Source of the DNA: JBOGXF01 sp050694275
GTDB lineage: Bacteria > Actinomycetota > CADDZG01 > WHSQ01
Assembly: GCA_050694275.1 (NCBI GenBank)
Contig: JBOGXF010000129.1
Coordinates: 1 to 27,838 of the forward strand
Direction of reading: 5' to 3'
Length of the DNA: 27,838 bases
Below, piece by piece: positions 21,331 through 27,838 of the stretch; the stretch's first letter is position 1; the number at the start of each line of letters is the position of its first letter. The notes under the pieces are model-generated. The model was not told where the DNA came from and made no database searches. It saw only the letters and a list, made by a program, of their open reading frames with translations. The translations under genes and the position numbers were made by a program.

Positions 21331-21338
21331 CCCGGGTA

Positions 21339-22250
21339 CTAGTCGCGGACCACGGCACGCAAGAAGAAGCGCAGGTTCGCAGGTCGTTCGGCAAGCCGCC
21401 GCATGAGATACGCGTACCAGGCCGACCCATAGGGGACGTAGACGCGAACACGGTGACCTGCGGCCGCGAGCTTGGCTTGGAGTTCCCGCCGGATCCCGTA
21501 CAACATCTGGAACTCAAAGGCGTCCTTGGTGACGCCCGCCTCGTTCGCGACGCGCGCCGCGGTGTCGAGCAACCTCCCGTCGTGAGTCGCGATTGCCGGG
21601 TCGGTTCCGTGCTGGAAGAGCCAGCGAATCAGCCACGAGTACTGGGCATCGATTTCCTTCCGCTTCTGGAATGCGAGGTCCTCCGGCTCCGCGTAAGCCC
21701 CCTTTACGAGCCGGACCTTCGGACGGAGGTCGGCCATCCCTTCGAGGTCGGCGGGGGTGCGCCTCAGGTACGCCTGGATCGCGATTCTCAGTTGTGGGAA
21801 ATCGGCGTGCAGGAGGCGATAGATCCCGAGCGTGTCCTCGACGTACTCGGACTGCTCCATGTCGATCTCGACCTCCGTCCCGGCGGCCGCGGCCTCGGCG
21901 GCGAGTCGTCGCAGGTGATCGATGCACGCGCCCTTGTCGAACGCGAGACCGAGTTGGGTCAGCTTGACCGTTACCGTCGTGTCGACCCGCGTCTCCTCGA
22001 TGAGCTTGATGGCCGCGAGGTAGTCGTCTGCGGCGGCCTGGGCCCCGCCGGGATCTACGACCCCTTCCCCGAGAAGATCGAGGATGCCCCCGATAGCCTT
22101 GTCGTTGAGCGCTCGGATGGCGTCGAGCGCGTCTGCGAGGCGATCTCCCGCGACGAACCGTTCGACCACCCCGCTCGTCAGCCTGCTGCCGGTGATGAAA
22201 TCCTTCACCTTCGTCTTCTCGGATGCCCACAGCAGCGTGCGACCGAGCAA
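21339..22250 (-). CDS. Proline dehydrogenase (monofunctional, FAD)
   Basis: The 303-residue enzyme oxidises L-proline to 1-pyrroline-5-carboxylate with FAD, feeding the quinone pool. Seen: TVKLTQLGLAFD, EIDMEQSEYVEDTL, IAIQAYLRRT, VRLVKGAYAEP, IATHDGRLL, EFQMLYGIR and the substrate-binding C-terminal helix YVPYGSAWYAYLMRRLAERP, all in family order. Length is that of short bacterial PRODH (PutB type), not PutA. The start is TTG at 22250 with AGAGGA 5 nt upstream and TATGAT (22291-22286) as a likely -10. It diverges from proC with only 50 bp between, so synthesis and breakdown of proline share a control region. Confidence 0.95.
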   Translation of the reverse strand: MLGRTLLWASEKTKVKDFITGSRLTSGVVERFVAGDRLADALDAIRALNDKAIGGILDLLGEGVVDPGGAQAAADDYLAAIKLIEETRVDTTVTVKLTQLGLAFDKGACIDHLRRLAAEAAAAGTEVEIDMEQSEYVEDTLGIYRLLHADFPQLRIAIQAYLRRTPADLEGMADLRPKVRLVKGAYAEPEDLAFQKRKEIDAQYSWLIRWLFQHGTDPAIATHDGRLLDTAARVANEAGVTKDAFEFQMLYGIRRELQAKLAAAGHRVRVYVPYGSAWYAYLMRRLAERPANLRFFLRAVVRD

Positions 22251-22300
22251 ATAGGTCCTCTCTTCATCCGGGTTCGTGAGATGCCATCATACGTAGCGAC
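22251..22300. promoter_or_regulatory. Divergent promoter, proline dehydrogenase / proC
   Basis: On the minus strand TATGAT (22291-22286) is a strong -10, 35 nt before the TTG start, with a Shine-Dalgarno between. On the plus strand the only -10-like box is CATCAT (22285-22290), overlapping it. The two promoters must therefore interfere or be used alternately. Confidence 0.5.
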
Positions 22301-23119
22301 ATGGCGAAGCTTGCGGTGCTCGGTGGTGGAAAGATGGGCGAGGCCCTCCTCGCAGGGCTCATCGCGTCCGGGTGGCGTAAGCCCAAAGACATTGTCGTCA
22401 CGGGGAGGCGCGAGGAACGGCTCGACGAGCTCGCGGAGAAATACGGGATCGAGATCTCACTCGATAACGCGAGCGCGGTCACGGGCGCCGAAGTGGTCGT
22501 CATCGCGGTCAAGCCCCAAGATATCGAAGGTTTGCTGTCGGACATCTCTGCCCACATCGGGCCGGATCAGACGGTGCTCTCCATCGCCGCTGCCATACCG
22601 ACCTCTTTCATCGAGGCGCGTCTGGGAACCTCCGTCCCCGTGGTGCGCGCAATGCCCAACACCCCTTCGGTCGTGCATGAGGGCATGGCCGGCATCGCCC
22701 CCGGCAAGCACGCGGATCAGCTTCATCTCGATATCGCTAAAGAGGTGCTCGATCACGTCGGACGAGTCGTCTCGGTGTCCGAGAGTTACCTCGACGCGGT
22801 CACTGCCATATCCGGGTCGGGTCCGGCTTATTTCGCGCTACTGGCCGAAGCGATGATCGAGGCCGGCATACTTCTCGGTCTGTCTCGCGAGATCTCGACA
22901 GAGCTCGTCATTCAGACGATGTTGGGGTCGGCCAAGCTCCTCCGCGACGAGAACATGCACCCGGTCGAGCTGCGCGAGATGGTGACCTCGCCCGGCGGCA
23001 CCACGATCCGGGCGATCCGCGTGCTCGAGCAGTCGGGCGTGCGCGCCGCGTTCCTGAACGCTATCCAGGCGGCAATGGAGCGCTCGCTCGAACTCGCTCA
23101 CGGCGAACCCGAGACCTGA
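22301..23119 (+). CDS. proC: Pyrroline-5-carboxylate reductase
   Basis: The 272-residue enzyme reduces P5C to proline with NAD(P)H, the last step of proline synthesis. Seen: Rossmann GGGKMGEALL (8-17), VVVIAVKPQD, VVRAMPNTPS, the C-terminal AISGSGPAYFALLAEAMIEAG and SPGGTTIRAIRVLE, which make up the family signature. Length is normal. The ATG at 22301 is 50 bp from the divergent proline dehydrogenase start. In mycobacteria proC, mshA and hbhA lie in the same chromosomal neighbourhood, so the co-occurrence here may reflect old synteny. The stop is followed by two overlapping small hairpins. Confidence 0.96.
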   Translation: MAKLAVLGGGKMGEALLAGLIASGWRKPKDIVVTGRREERLDELAEKYGIEISLDNASAVTGAEVVVIAVKPQDIEGLLSDISAHIGPDQTVLSIAAAIPTSFIEARLGTSVPVVRAMPNTPSVVHEGMAGIAPGKHADQLHLDIAKEVLDHVGRVVSVSESYLDAVTAISGSGPAYFALLAEAMIEAGILLGLSREISTELVIQTMLGSAKLLRDENMHPVELREMVTSPGGTTIRAIRVLEQSGVRAAFLNAIQAAMERSLELAHGEPET

Positions 23120-23145
23120 CCCCCATCGCATAGTTTTCACCACGC

Positions 23146-23190
23146 CACCTGAGAGGTGCTCTCATGAGCACTCGGCCGTGAATTTAGGAT
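23146..23190 (+). promoter_or_regulatory. Overlapping inverted repeats and -10 box before the aldehyde dehydrogenase gene
   Basis: CACCT-GAG-AGGTG (23146-23158) and GTGCTC-TCAT-GAGCAC (23156-23171) share three bases and cannot fold at once. TAGGAT (23185-23190) lies 14 bp further on, placing the second dyad over the -35 position. A repressor operator at the promoter is the simplest reading; termination of proC is the alternative. The gap is 115 bp. Confidence 0.45.
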
Positions 23191-23234
23191 GCGTGGATCA
23201 GTCCTTCGATAGAACCAAGGGGGGTTCGATCGTC

Positions 23235-24719
23235 ATGGGTCAGGACTTCGGGAACTTCATCAACGGCGAGTGGGTCGACGCGGCATCGAAGGAGACATTC
23301 GACTCCCTGAACCCGGCCGATCGCAACGAGGTGCTCGGAAGCTTCGCTCGCTCTCAGGGGGCGGACGTCGACCGGGCAGTCCAGGCCGCGCGGGAGGCCT
23401 ATCCCAAGTGGATGATGACCCCCGCCCCCGAGCGGTCCGACTACCTGTTGCGGGTCGCGTTGCTGCTCGAGGAACGGAAAGAGGAACTCTCGAAGCTGAT
23501 GACGCGCGAGATGGGTAAGACCGTCAAAGAATCGCGCGCCGATGTCCAGGAAGGCATCGACTTCGCCCACTACATGGCCGGCGAGGGCAGGCGCGCCCTC
23601 GGCGAGACGGTCCCCGCCGAGCTGCCGAACAAGTTCTACATGACGGTTCGCCACCCGGTCGGCGTCGTGGGCCTGATCACGCCGTGGAACTTCCCCATCG
23701 CCATCCCGCTGTGGAAGATCGCGCCGGCCATCGTGTCCGGCTGCACTTCGGTGTTCAAGCCCGCCGAGGACACCCCCCTGCTCGCGTGCTTGCTGGTGGA
23801 CATATTCCGCGAGGTCGGCCTGCCCCCCGGGGTCTTGAACCTCGTCAACGGTTACGGCGAGGAAGCAGGGGCCGCGCTTGTCGATCACCCCGACGTGCGC
23901 GCCATCTCGTTCACCGGCTCGCTAGAGGTCGGACGCATGATCAACGAGAAGTGCGGACGGGCGATGAAGCGGTGCTCGCTCGAGCTCGGCTCCAAGAACG
24001 CGCTGATTGTGATGCCCGACGCCGAGCTCGATCTCGCGGTGGAGTCGGCGGCCTGGGGCGCGTTCGCGACCTCCGGGCAGCGCTGCACGGCGACGTCGCG
24101 CCTCATCGTGCACGACGACATCCGCTCCGACTTCACCGATGGTCTGCTCGATCGCGTGTCCGGCATGAAGGTCGGGAACGGTCTCGATCCGGATGTCGAG
24201 CTCGCGCCGGTGATCAACGAGAAGCAGAAAAACCGAGTGCTCGAGTACATCAGCCTGGGGCAGCAGGAGGGTGCCAAATTGCTCATCGGGGGCGAGGAGC
24301 TCACCGGCGAGCAGTATGCGAACGGCTATTTCGTCGCGCCCACGGTGTTCGACGAGATGACCGCCGACATGCGGATCGCCAAGGAGGAAATCTTCGGCCC
24401 GGTCACAGGGATCCTCAAGATCGACTCGGTCGAGGAAGCCATCGCCATCGCCAACGGAACCGACTACGGACTGTCGTGTGCGATCTATACACACGACATC
24501 ACAAACGTGTTCAGGGCCGTCCAGCAGCTTGAGTTCGGCATCGTGTATGTCAACGCGCCGACCATCGGCGCAGAGATCCAGGTTCCGTTCGGGGGAATGA
24601 AGAACACCGGAAACGGCCATCGCGAAGCCGGTCCTCAGAGCCTCGACGAGTTCACCGAATGGAAGACGGTCGGTATCGACTTCTCGGGCAAGCTGCAGCG
24701 CGCCCAGATGGATGAGTGA
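23235..24719 (+). CDS. Aldehyde dehydrogenase, semialdehyde type
   Basis: The complete 494-residue NAD(P)+-dependent aldehyde dehydrogenase has all catalytic elements: PWNFP, VFKPAED, FTGSLEVG, the general base E250 (SLELGSKNA) and the catalytic C284 in SGQRCTATSR. GSK in place of GGK and the GQRCTAT pattern are typical of ketoglutarate-semialdehyde and related dehydrogenases. Location after proline dehydrogenase and proC makes glutamate-semialdehyde (P5C) oxidation attractive, but the Cys motif differs from classic P5C dehydrogenase (GQKCSA). ATG 23235 starts the fold and follows AAGGGGGG by about 11 nt; the frame opens earlier at GTG 23178, overlapping the promoter. It overlaps the deacetylase gene by 8 bp. 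Confidence 0.93.
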   Translation: MGQDFGNFINGEWVDAASKETFDSLNPADRNEVLGSFARSQGADVDRAVQAAREAYPKWMMTPAPERSDYLLRVALLLEERKEELSKLMTREMGKTVKESRADVQEGIDFAHYMAGEGRRALGETVPAELPNKFYMTVRHPVGVVGLITPWNFPIAIPLWKIAPAIVSGCTSVFKPAEDTPLLACLLVDIFREVGLPPGVLNLVNGYGEEAGAALVDHPDVRAISFTGSLEVGRMINEKCGRAMKRCSLELGSKNALIVMPDAELDLAVESAAWGAFATSGQRCTATSRLIVHDDIRSDFTDGLLDRVSGMKVGNGLDPDVELAPVINEKQKNRVLEYISLGQQEGAKLLIGGEELTGEQYANGYFVAPTVFDEMTADMRIAKEEIFGPVTGILKIDSVEEAIAIANGTDYGLSCAIYTHDITNVFRAVQQLEFGIVYVNAPTIGAEIQVPFGGMKNTGNGHREAGPQSLDEFTEWKTVGIDFSGKLQRAQMDE

Positions 24720-25836
24720 CTCGGTAGCCCTGGTCAGGGTAGAGGACATTGCGCGCGCCTACGATTTTGGTTCGGCGCACCCGCTGAGACCCGAGCGCGT
24801 GCTGATCACATACGAGAACGCGCGCGACCTCGGCTTCTTAGACTTCGATCATGTCGCCGAAATCCCGTCTCGCTCCGCGACGGACGACGAGATCACGGCG
24901 GTCCACGCCACCGACTTCGTACAGATGGTCAAGGACATCGATTCCGGTGCCGCCGATCCGGCGCGGGGGCTGGAGTTCGGTCTCGGGACGCCCGACGATC
25001 CGATCTTCGATGGGATGCATGCGGCATCTGCCGCCGTGTGCGGAGCATCCGTCGTGGCCGCCGAGGTTGTCGCCACCGGCGAGTTCCAGCACTCGTTCAA
25101 TCCCGCCGGCGGCCTGCACCACGCTCGCCGCCGGGAGGCCTCGGGCTTCTGCATCTACAACGACCCCGCCGCCGCGATCGCCAAGGTGCTCGACATCAAT
25201 CCTGGATGGCGAGTGATGTACGTCGACGTGGACGTCCATCACGGCGACGGGGTGCAGTGGATCTTCTACGACGAGCCCCGCGTGCTGACGGTGTCGCTGC
25301 ACCAGTCGGGGCGGTATCTGTACCCGGGGACGGGCTTCGGCGACGAGCTCGGGGAGGGTGCCGCACGCGGCACGTCGATCAACGTCCCGCTTCCGCCGTT
25401 CACGGGTACCGAGGACTATCTGTTTGCCCTCGAGGAGGTTGTGACCAAGGGGGCCGAGGCCTTTAGGCCAGATCTCTTGCTCACACAACTGGGCGCCGAC
25501 ACCCACCACGGCGATCCACTCGCGAACCTCGGTCTCACCATGCCCGCCTATCCGAGGATGGCGCGACTCCTCCACGATGTTGCACACGATCTCGCCGGTG
25601 GTCGCTGGGTGGCAACCGGAGGAGGCGGTTATCAGTTCGACACGGTGGTTCCCAGAGTGTGGACGACCTACTTCGCGGAGATGTGCGGCGCATCCGAGCT
25701 CGTTCCCGCCGAGTGGCTCGAGGACCGTCCGCCGGAGGAAGTGTCTCAGCGGTACGGCGAAGAGGTCCGACGCTCGGTTGCCGAGGTGCTCGACGCGTCG
25801 CTCCCTCGCCTTCAGGCGCTGGCCGGGGCGCGATGA
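24712..25836 (+). CDS. AcuC/HDAC-family deacetylase
   Basis: The 374-residue zinc deacetylase belongs to the class I-like bacterial family. The charge-relay His pair is at 136-137 (GGLHHA), zinc ligands are D174 and H176 (DVDVHHGDG) and D263 (GADTHHGDPL), and the catalytic Tyr is 307 (GGGGY). All are present, so the enzyme should be active. Bacterial AcuC removes acetyl groups from acetyl-CoA synthetase; others act on acetylpolyamines. The start ATG overlaps the aldehyde dehydrogenase stop by 8 bp, so expression is coupled. An enzyme making acids from aldehydes beside a switch of acetate activation fits AcuC, but no acetyl-CoA synthetase gene is in view. Confidence 0.94.
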   Translation: MSDSVALVRVEDIARAYDFGSAHPLRPERVLITYENARDLGFLDFDHVAEIPSRSATDDEITAVHATDFVQMVKDIDSGAADPARGLEFGLGTPDDPIFDGMHAASAAVCGASVVAAEVVATGEFQHSFNPAGGLHHARRREASGFCIYNDPAAAIAKVLDINPGWRVMYVDVDVHHGDGVQWIFYDEPRVLTVSLHQSGRYLYPGTGFGDELGEGAARGTSINVPLPPFTGTEDYLFALEEVVTKGAEAFRPDLLLTQLGADTHHGDPLANLGLTMPAYPRMARLLHDVAHDLAGGRWVATGGGGYQFDTVVPRVWTTYFAEMCGASELVPAEWLEDRPPEEVSQRYGEEVRRSVAEVLDASLPRLQALAGAR

Positions 25837-25855
25837 GCGCGTGCGCCGGCGGGTT

Positions 25856-25861
25856 TAACCT
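25856..25861 (+). promoter_or_regulatory. Probable -10 box for the small membrane-protein gene
   Basis: TAACCT lies 8 nt before GTG 25870, and there is no Shine-Dalgarno. This is the same leaderless geometry seen at other first genes in the window. No -35 was recognised. Confidence 0.35.
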
Positions 25862-25869
25862 CTTCGCTC

Positions 25870-26259
25870 GTGGACGGCGTAAGCGATCTCCACCGGCTCG
25901 TGGGGTACTCGATTCCCACCGGATTCGGCGTGCTCGCGCTGTGGTCCCTCTACGCGTTCGTGCGCAACAAGGCGCCGGGAGAGAACTTTTGGCGTCTGCT
26001 CGCCGCACTTCAAGTCGTCATCGGACTGCAGATCCTCGTCGGCGGGGTTCTCTTCGCGACCGGCCTCAGACCGCAGTCCAACGGCCCCCAGTGGCTGCAT
26101 TACGTCTACGGGGGCCTGTTCCCCGCCTTCGTCCTGGTGCTCGCGCATCGGTTCGCCCGGCGGGCGCCGGGCATACCGTGGGCTGTGTTCGGGGTCGCCG
26201 GGCTGGTCTGCTTTGGCCTCACCTTCCGAGCCCTACAGACCGGCCTCGGCATCGACTGA
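25870..26259 (+). CDS. Small four-helix membrane protein, unknown function
   Basis: The 129-residue protein has four hydrophobic helices at about 9-31, 41-66, 74-95 and 101-122, with short polar loops. LHRLVGYSIP near the start and LHYVYGGLFPAF in the third helix resemble the spacing of His residues in cytochrome b561-like proteins. The pattern is too weak to claim haem binding. GTG 25870 follows a TANNNT box by 8 nt. The stop at 26257-26259 lies 9 bp before the proposed CTG start of the MarP-like protease, and its last bases supply part of that gene's Shine-Dalgarno. Co-transcription with the protease is therefore likely. Confidence 0.8.
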   Translation: MDGVSDLHRLVGYSIPTGFGVLALWSLYAFVRNKAPGENFWRLLAALQVVIGLQILVGGVLFATGLRPQSNGPQWLHYVYGGLFPAFVLVLAHRFARRAPGIPWAVFGVAGLVCFGLTFRALQTGLGID

Positions 26260-26268
26260 GGTGATGAG

Positions 26269-27453
26269 CTGAACCTCGTCGATGTCATCGTCATCGTCAT
26301 CGCCGTCGTGGCCGCGTTCCGCGGTTGGCGCCGGGGATTGCTGGGCCAAGCGTTCGAGCTGGGCGGCGGTCTCCTCGGGCTCGTCGCCGGTCTCTTCCTG
26401 GGTCCGATAGTTGCGAGAGTGTTCACCCAGCAGCCCGAGCTTCTCGGTGCCATGATCGTTCTGCTCGTCCTGTTCTTCGCGCTCTCGTTGGGCCAGACCG
26501 TCGGTTTCTTCGTCGGCCATCGGTTTGGCGGCTACGCTCGCCGGGCGCGTCTCGGCGAGGTCGATCAGGGCCTCGGATCCGCCTTCGGGATCGGCGTCAT
26601 CCTGATCGTGTTCTGGCTAGTCGGATCCTTGCTCGTAAGTGGACCGACCCGCACAATCGCCCGCGCGTTCGAACGGTCGGCGATTCTCGACACCCTGAAC
26701 CGAACGTTTCCGCAGCCCCCGGACGTGCTGGCAACCGTTCGTCAGTACCTCAACACGTCCGGATTCCCGCAGGTCTTCTCCAATTTTCCGCGTCCGATCG
26801 GGGGGCCGGTCGCGCTGCCCTCGGGCCGCCAGGCCCAGAGGGCGGTAGATGCCGCCGACCAATCGACGGTTCGGATCGTGGTGCCGGCCTGTGGCGGCAC
26901 GCAACTCGGTAGTGGGTGGGTCGCGGCGCAGGACACCGTCGTCACCAACGCCCATGTCGTTGCGGGGGGCGACGAGGTGACGGTCCAGGATCCACAGAAC
27001 GGCGACCTCTCGGGACGTGTCGTGCTGTTCGATCCGCGCACCGACATCGCGATCATCCGGGCATCCGGCCTTGCCGGCGGACCGCTCCCGCTCGACACCA
27101 CCGACCACGACAGCGGCACCCCGGGAGCGACGCTTGGCTACCCGGGGGACCGTAACGGCCGGCTGGTTGCTCACAGAGCGGCCGTCAGAGCCCAGTTCGA
27201 CGCGGTCGGGAAGGACATCTACGGCCGGCAGGATGCTCGGCGCGAGGTCTACGAGATCCGCTCCCCGGTGCGCCAGGGCGACTCCGGAGGACCGTTCGTT
27301 CTCCCATCCGGCGAAGTCGCCGGCGTCATCTTCGCGGCATCGACGAGTGATGCCAGCACCGGCTATGCCCTCACTGGCGGCGAGGTCGAGGACGAGATCC
27401 AAGAAGGGTCGGGTCGGAGCGAGCCGACCTCCACCGGCGGCTGCACCCGGTAG
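26269..27453 (+). CDS. marP: MarP-like membrane serine protease, apparent CTG start
   Basis: The 394-residue protein has a CvpA-like N-terminal part of about four helices (3-17, 29-50, 58-83, 103-124), an extracytoplasmic linker and a trypsin-like domain. The catalytic triad is H229 (TNAHV), D259 (DPRTDIAI) and S339 (RQGDSGGP). C208 and C392 match the disulfide of mycobacterial MarP, which is needed for acid and oxidative stress survival. The start is CTG 26269: an in-frame stop lies at 26257-26259, and GAGGTG is 4-5 nt upstream. Residues 1-13 complete the first membrane helix, which the first ordinary start (GTG 26308) would remove. The resulting length is almost that of the mycobacterial protein (about 397). 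Confidence 0.9.
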   Translation: MNLVDVIVIVIAVVAAFRGWRRGLLGQAFELGGGLLGLVAGLFLGPIVARVFTQQPELLGAMIVLLVLFFALSLGQTVGFFVGHRFGGYARRARLGEVDQGLGSAFGIGVILIVFWLVGSLLVSGPTRTIARAFERSAILDTLNRTFPQPPDVLATVRQYLNTSGFPQVFSNFPRPIGGPVALPSGRQAQRAVDAADQSTVRIVVPACGGTQLGSGWVAAQDTVVTNAHVVAGGDEVTVQDPQNGDLSGRVVLFDPRTDIAIIRASGLAGGPLPLDTTDHDSGTPGATLGYPGDRNGRLVAHRAAVRAQFDAVGKDIYGRQDARREVYEIRSPVRQGDSGGPFVLPSGEVAGVIFAASTSDASTGYALTGGEVEDEIQEGSGRSEPTSTGGCTR

Positions 27454-27460
27454 CGCCGCG

Positions 27461-27488
27461 AGCGCGAGTTCCCTAGCGCGAGTTTCCC
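27461..27488 (+). repeat. Short direct repeat between MarP-like gene and transposase
   Basis: AGCGCGAGTTCCC (27461-27473) is followed by AGCGCGAGTTTCCC (27475-27488), one T inserted. The gap 27454-27563 holds nothing else clear. One end of the insertion sequence must lie in it, but with the element cut by the window edge the terminal repeat cannot be assigned. Confidence 0.5.
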
Positions 27489-27563
27489 CCGTAACGGAAC
27501 GGAGACAGTCTTTTAGCAGGTGGGCGGTCATTTCGAAGCCCGGACGTGTATGACCTAAGTCGG

Positions 27564-27838
27564 TCAGGGCGTGGGTGCGAAGCGAGCCAGATCGAAGAGC
27601 TCGTAGAGGCGGTCGGCGATACCGACCGTCTCGGTGAGCACCTTGCGGGCCCGAGGCCGGCCGCCGGTGGACGGATAGATCATCACCGTCTCCTGTATCG
27701 AAGCGAGCGTCGCCAACAGCTCGCGAACGCTCATCTTGTAGCCGGCGCGCACCGCCTCGCGACGCATGAGCTGCGCGATCGCCAGCGCCAGCACGCAGTA
27801 GAAGACGTGCACCTTGATCTTCTGATCGGTCCAGTGAT
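27564..27838 (-). CDS. IS-type transposase, C-terminal part (gene continues past the window)
   Basis: Reading leftward from the edge, 90 residues are visible before the stop at 27564-27566. They include HWTDQKIKVHVFYCVLALAI, AQLMRREAVRAG, MSVRELLATLASIQETV and YPSTGGRPRARKVLTE. This is the C-terminal end of an IS1634/IS4-superfamily DDE transposase; the HWTDQKI segment follows the last catalytic Glu region. An ATG-like internal start near 27812 is not the real start. Whether the element is intact cannot be judged here. It inserted next to the MarP-like gene without disrupting it. Confidence 0.8.
   Translation of the reverse strand, partial: HWTDQKIKVHVFYCVLALAIAQLMRREAVRAGYKMSVRELLATLASIQETVMIYPSTGGRPRARKVLTETVGIADRLYELFDLARFAPTP

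Noticed and set aside
21111..22856. Open frame of 581 codons on the plus strand spanning the candidate RNA, proline dehydrogenase antisense and the start of proC
   Set aside because: It crosses two well supported genes and contains no conserved motif; it is a GC-rich shadow frame.
1..27838. tRNA, rRNA or tmRNA genes
   Set aside because: No cloverleaf with a GGTTCGAATCC-like T-arm and CCA end, and no rRNA or tmRNA core sequences, were recognised by eye; a tRNAscan-SE/Infernal run would settle it.

Overview
The window is GC-rich (roughly two thirds G+C by eye), densely packed bacterial DNA with many 1-11 bp gene overlaps. Gene content points to an actinobacterium: a MshA-type glycosyltransferase, an RsiG-like c-di-GMP-binding anti-sigma factor, an XRE regulator beside a small lysine-rich HBHA-like protein, a MarP-type membrane serine protease, a CAEC-type cytidine deaminase, and many starts that look leaderless (a TANNNT box 5-8 nt before the start codon and no Shine-Dalgarno). 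I cannot name the species. It looks like an environmental lineage rather than a classic Mycobacterium or Streptomyces.

Region 1 (1-9672) is a nucleoside uptake and breakdown locus. On the minus strand, starting at 9672, it encodes a BMP-family lipoprotein, a double ABC ATPase and two permeases, then cytidine deaminase (cdd), pyrimidine-nucleoside phosphorylase (deoA) and purine nucleoside phosphorylase. Converging from the plus strand are a 5'-cut aldehyde dehydrogenase and an overlapping ALDH-like protein that lacks the catalytic domain. Together these two look like a split ALDH16. Imported nucleosides would be deaminated and phosphorolysed to base plus (deoxy)ribose-1-phosphate. The aldehyde dehydrogenase could remove acetaldehyde from deoxyribose-phosphate cleavage; the aldolase is not in view.

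Region 2 (9769-16260) holds a PduO-type cobalamin adenosyltransferase, a zinc-ribbon Nudix hydrolase and a small membrane protein. Next come two tandem acyl-CoA dehydrogenases with the catalytic Glu in the isovaleryl-CoA-dehydrogenase position, a HIT protein and a four-helix membrane protein. A convergent DtxR-family regulator and a coiled-coil M23 peptidoglycan hydrolase follow.

Region 3 (16369-18700) is the most regulatory part. It has an RsiG-like protein with two c-di-GMP signature helices, a membrane-anchored protein with 11-residue charged repeats, and a dyad-rich divergent promoter. An XRE regulator, a long structured leader, the HBHA-like protein and a clear intrinsic terminator follow.

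Region 4 (18765-25836) encodes a GNAT/FemAB-like acyltransferase and a MshA-like glycosyltransferase, then an intergenic stretch with a good promoter and a candidate structured RNA. It continues with divergent proline dehydrogenase and ProC, a second complete aldehyde dehydrogenase and an AcuC/HDAC-like deacetylase.

Region 5 (25870-27838) has a small membrane protein, a MarP-like protease that apparently starts at CTG, and the C-terminal part of an IS-type transposase running off the right edge. No tRNA, rRNA or CRISPR array was seen. No gene-free stretch exceeds 300 bases.
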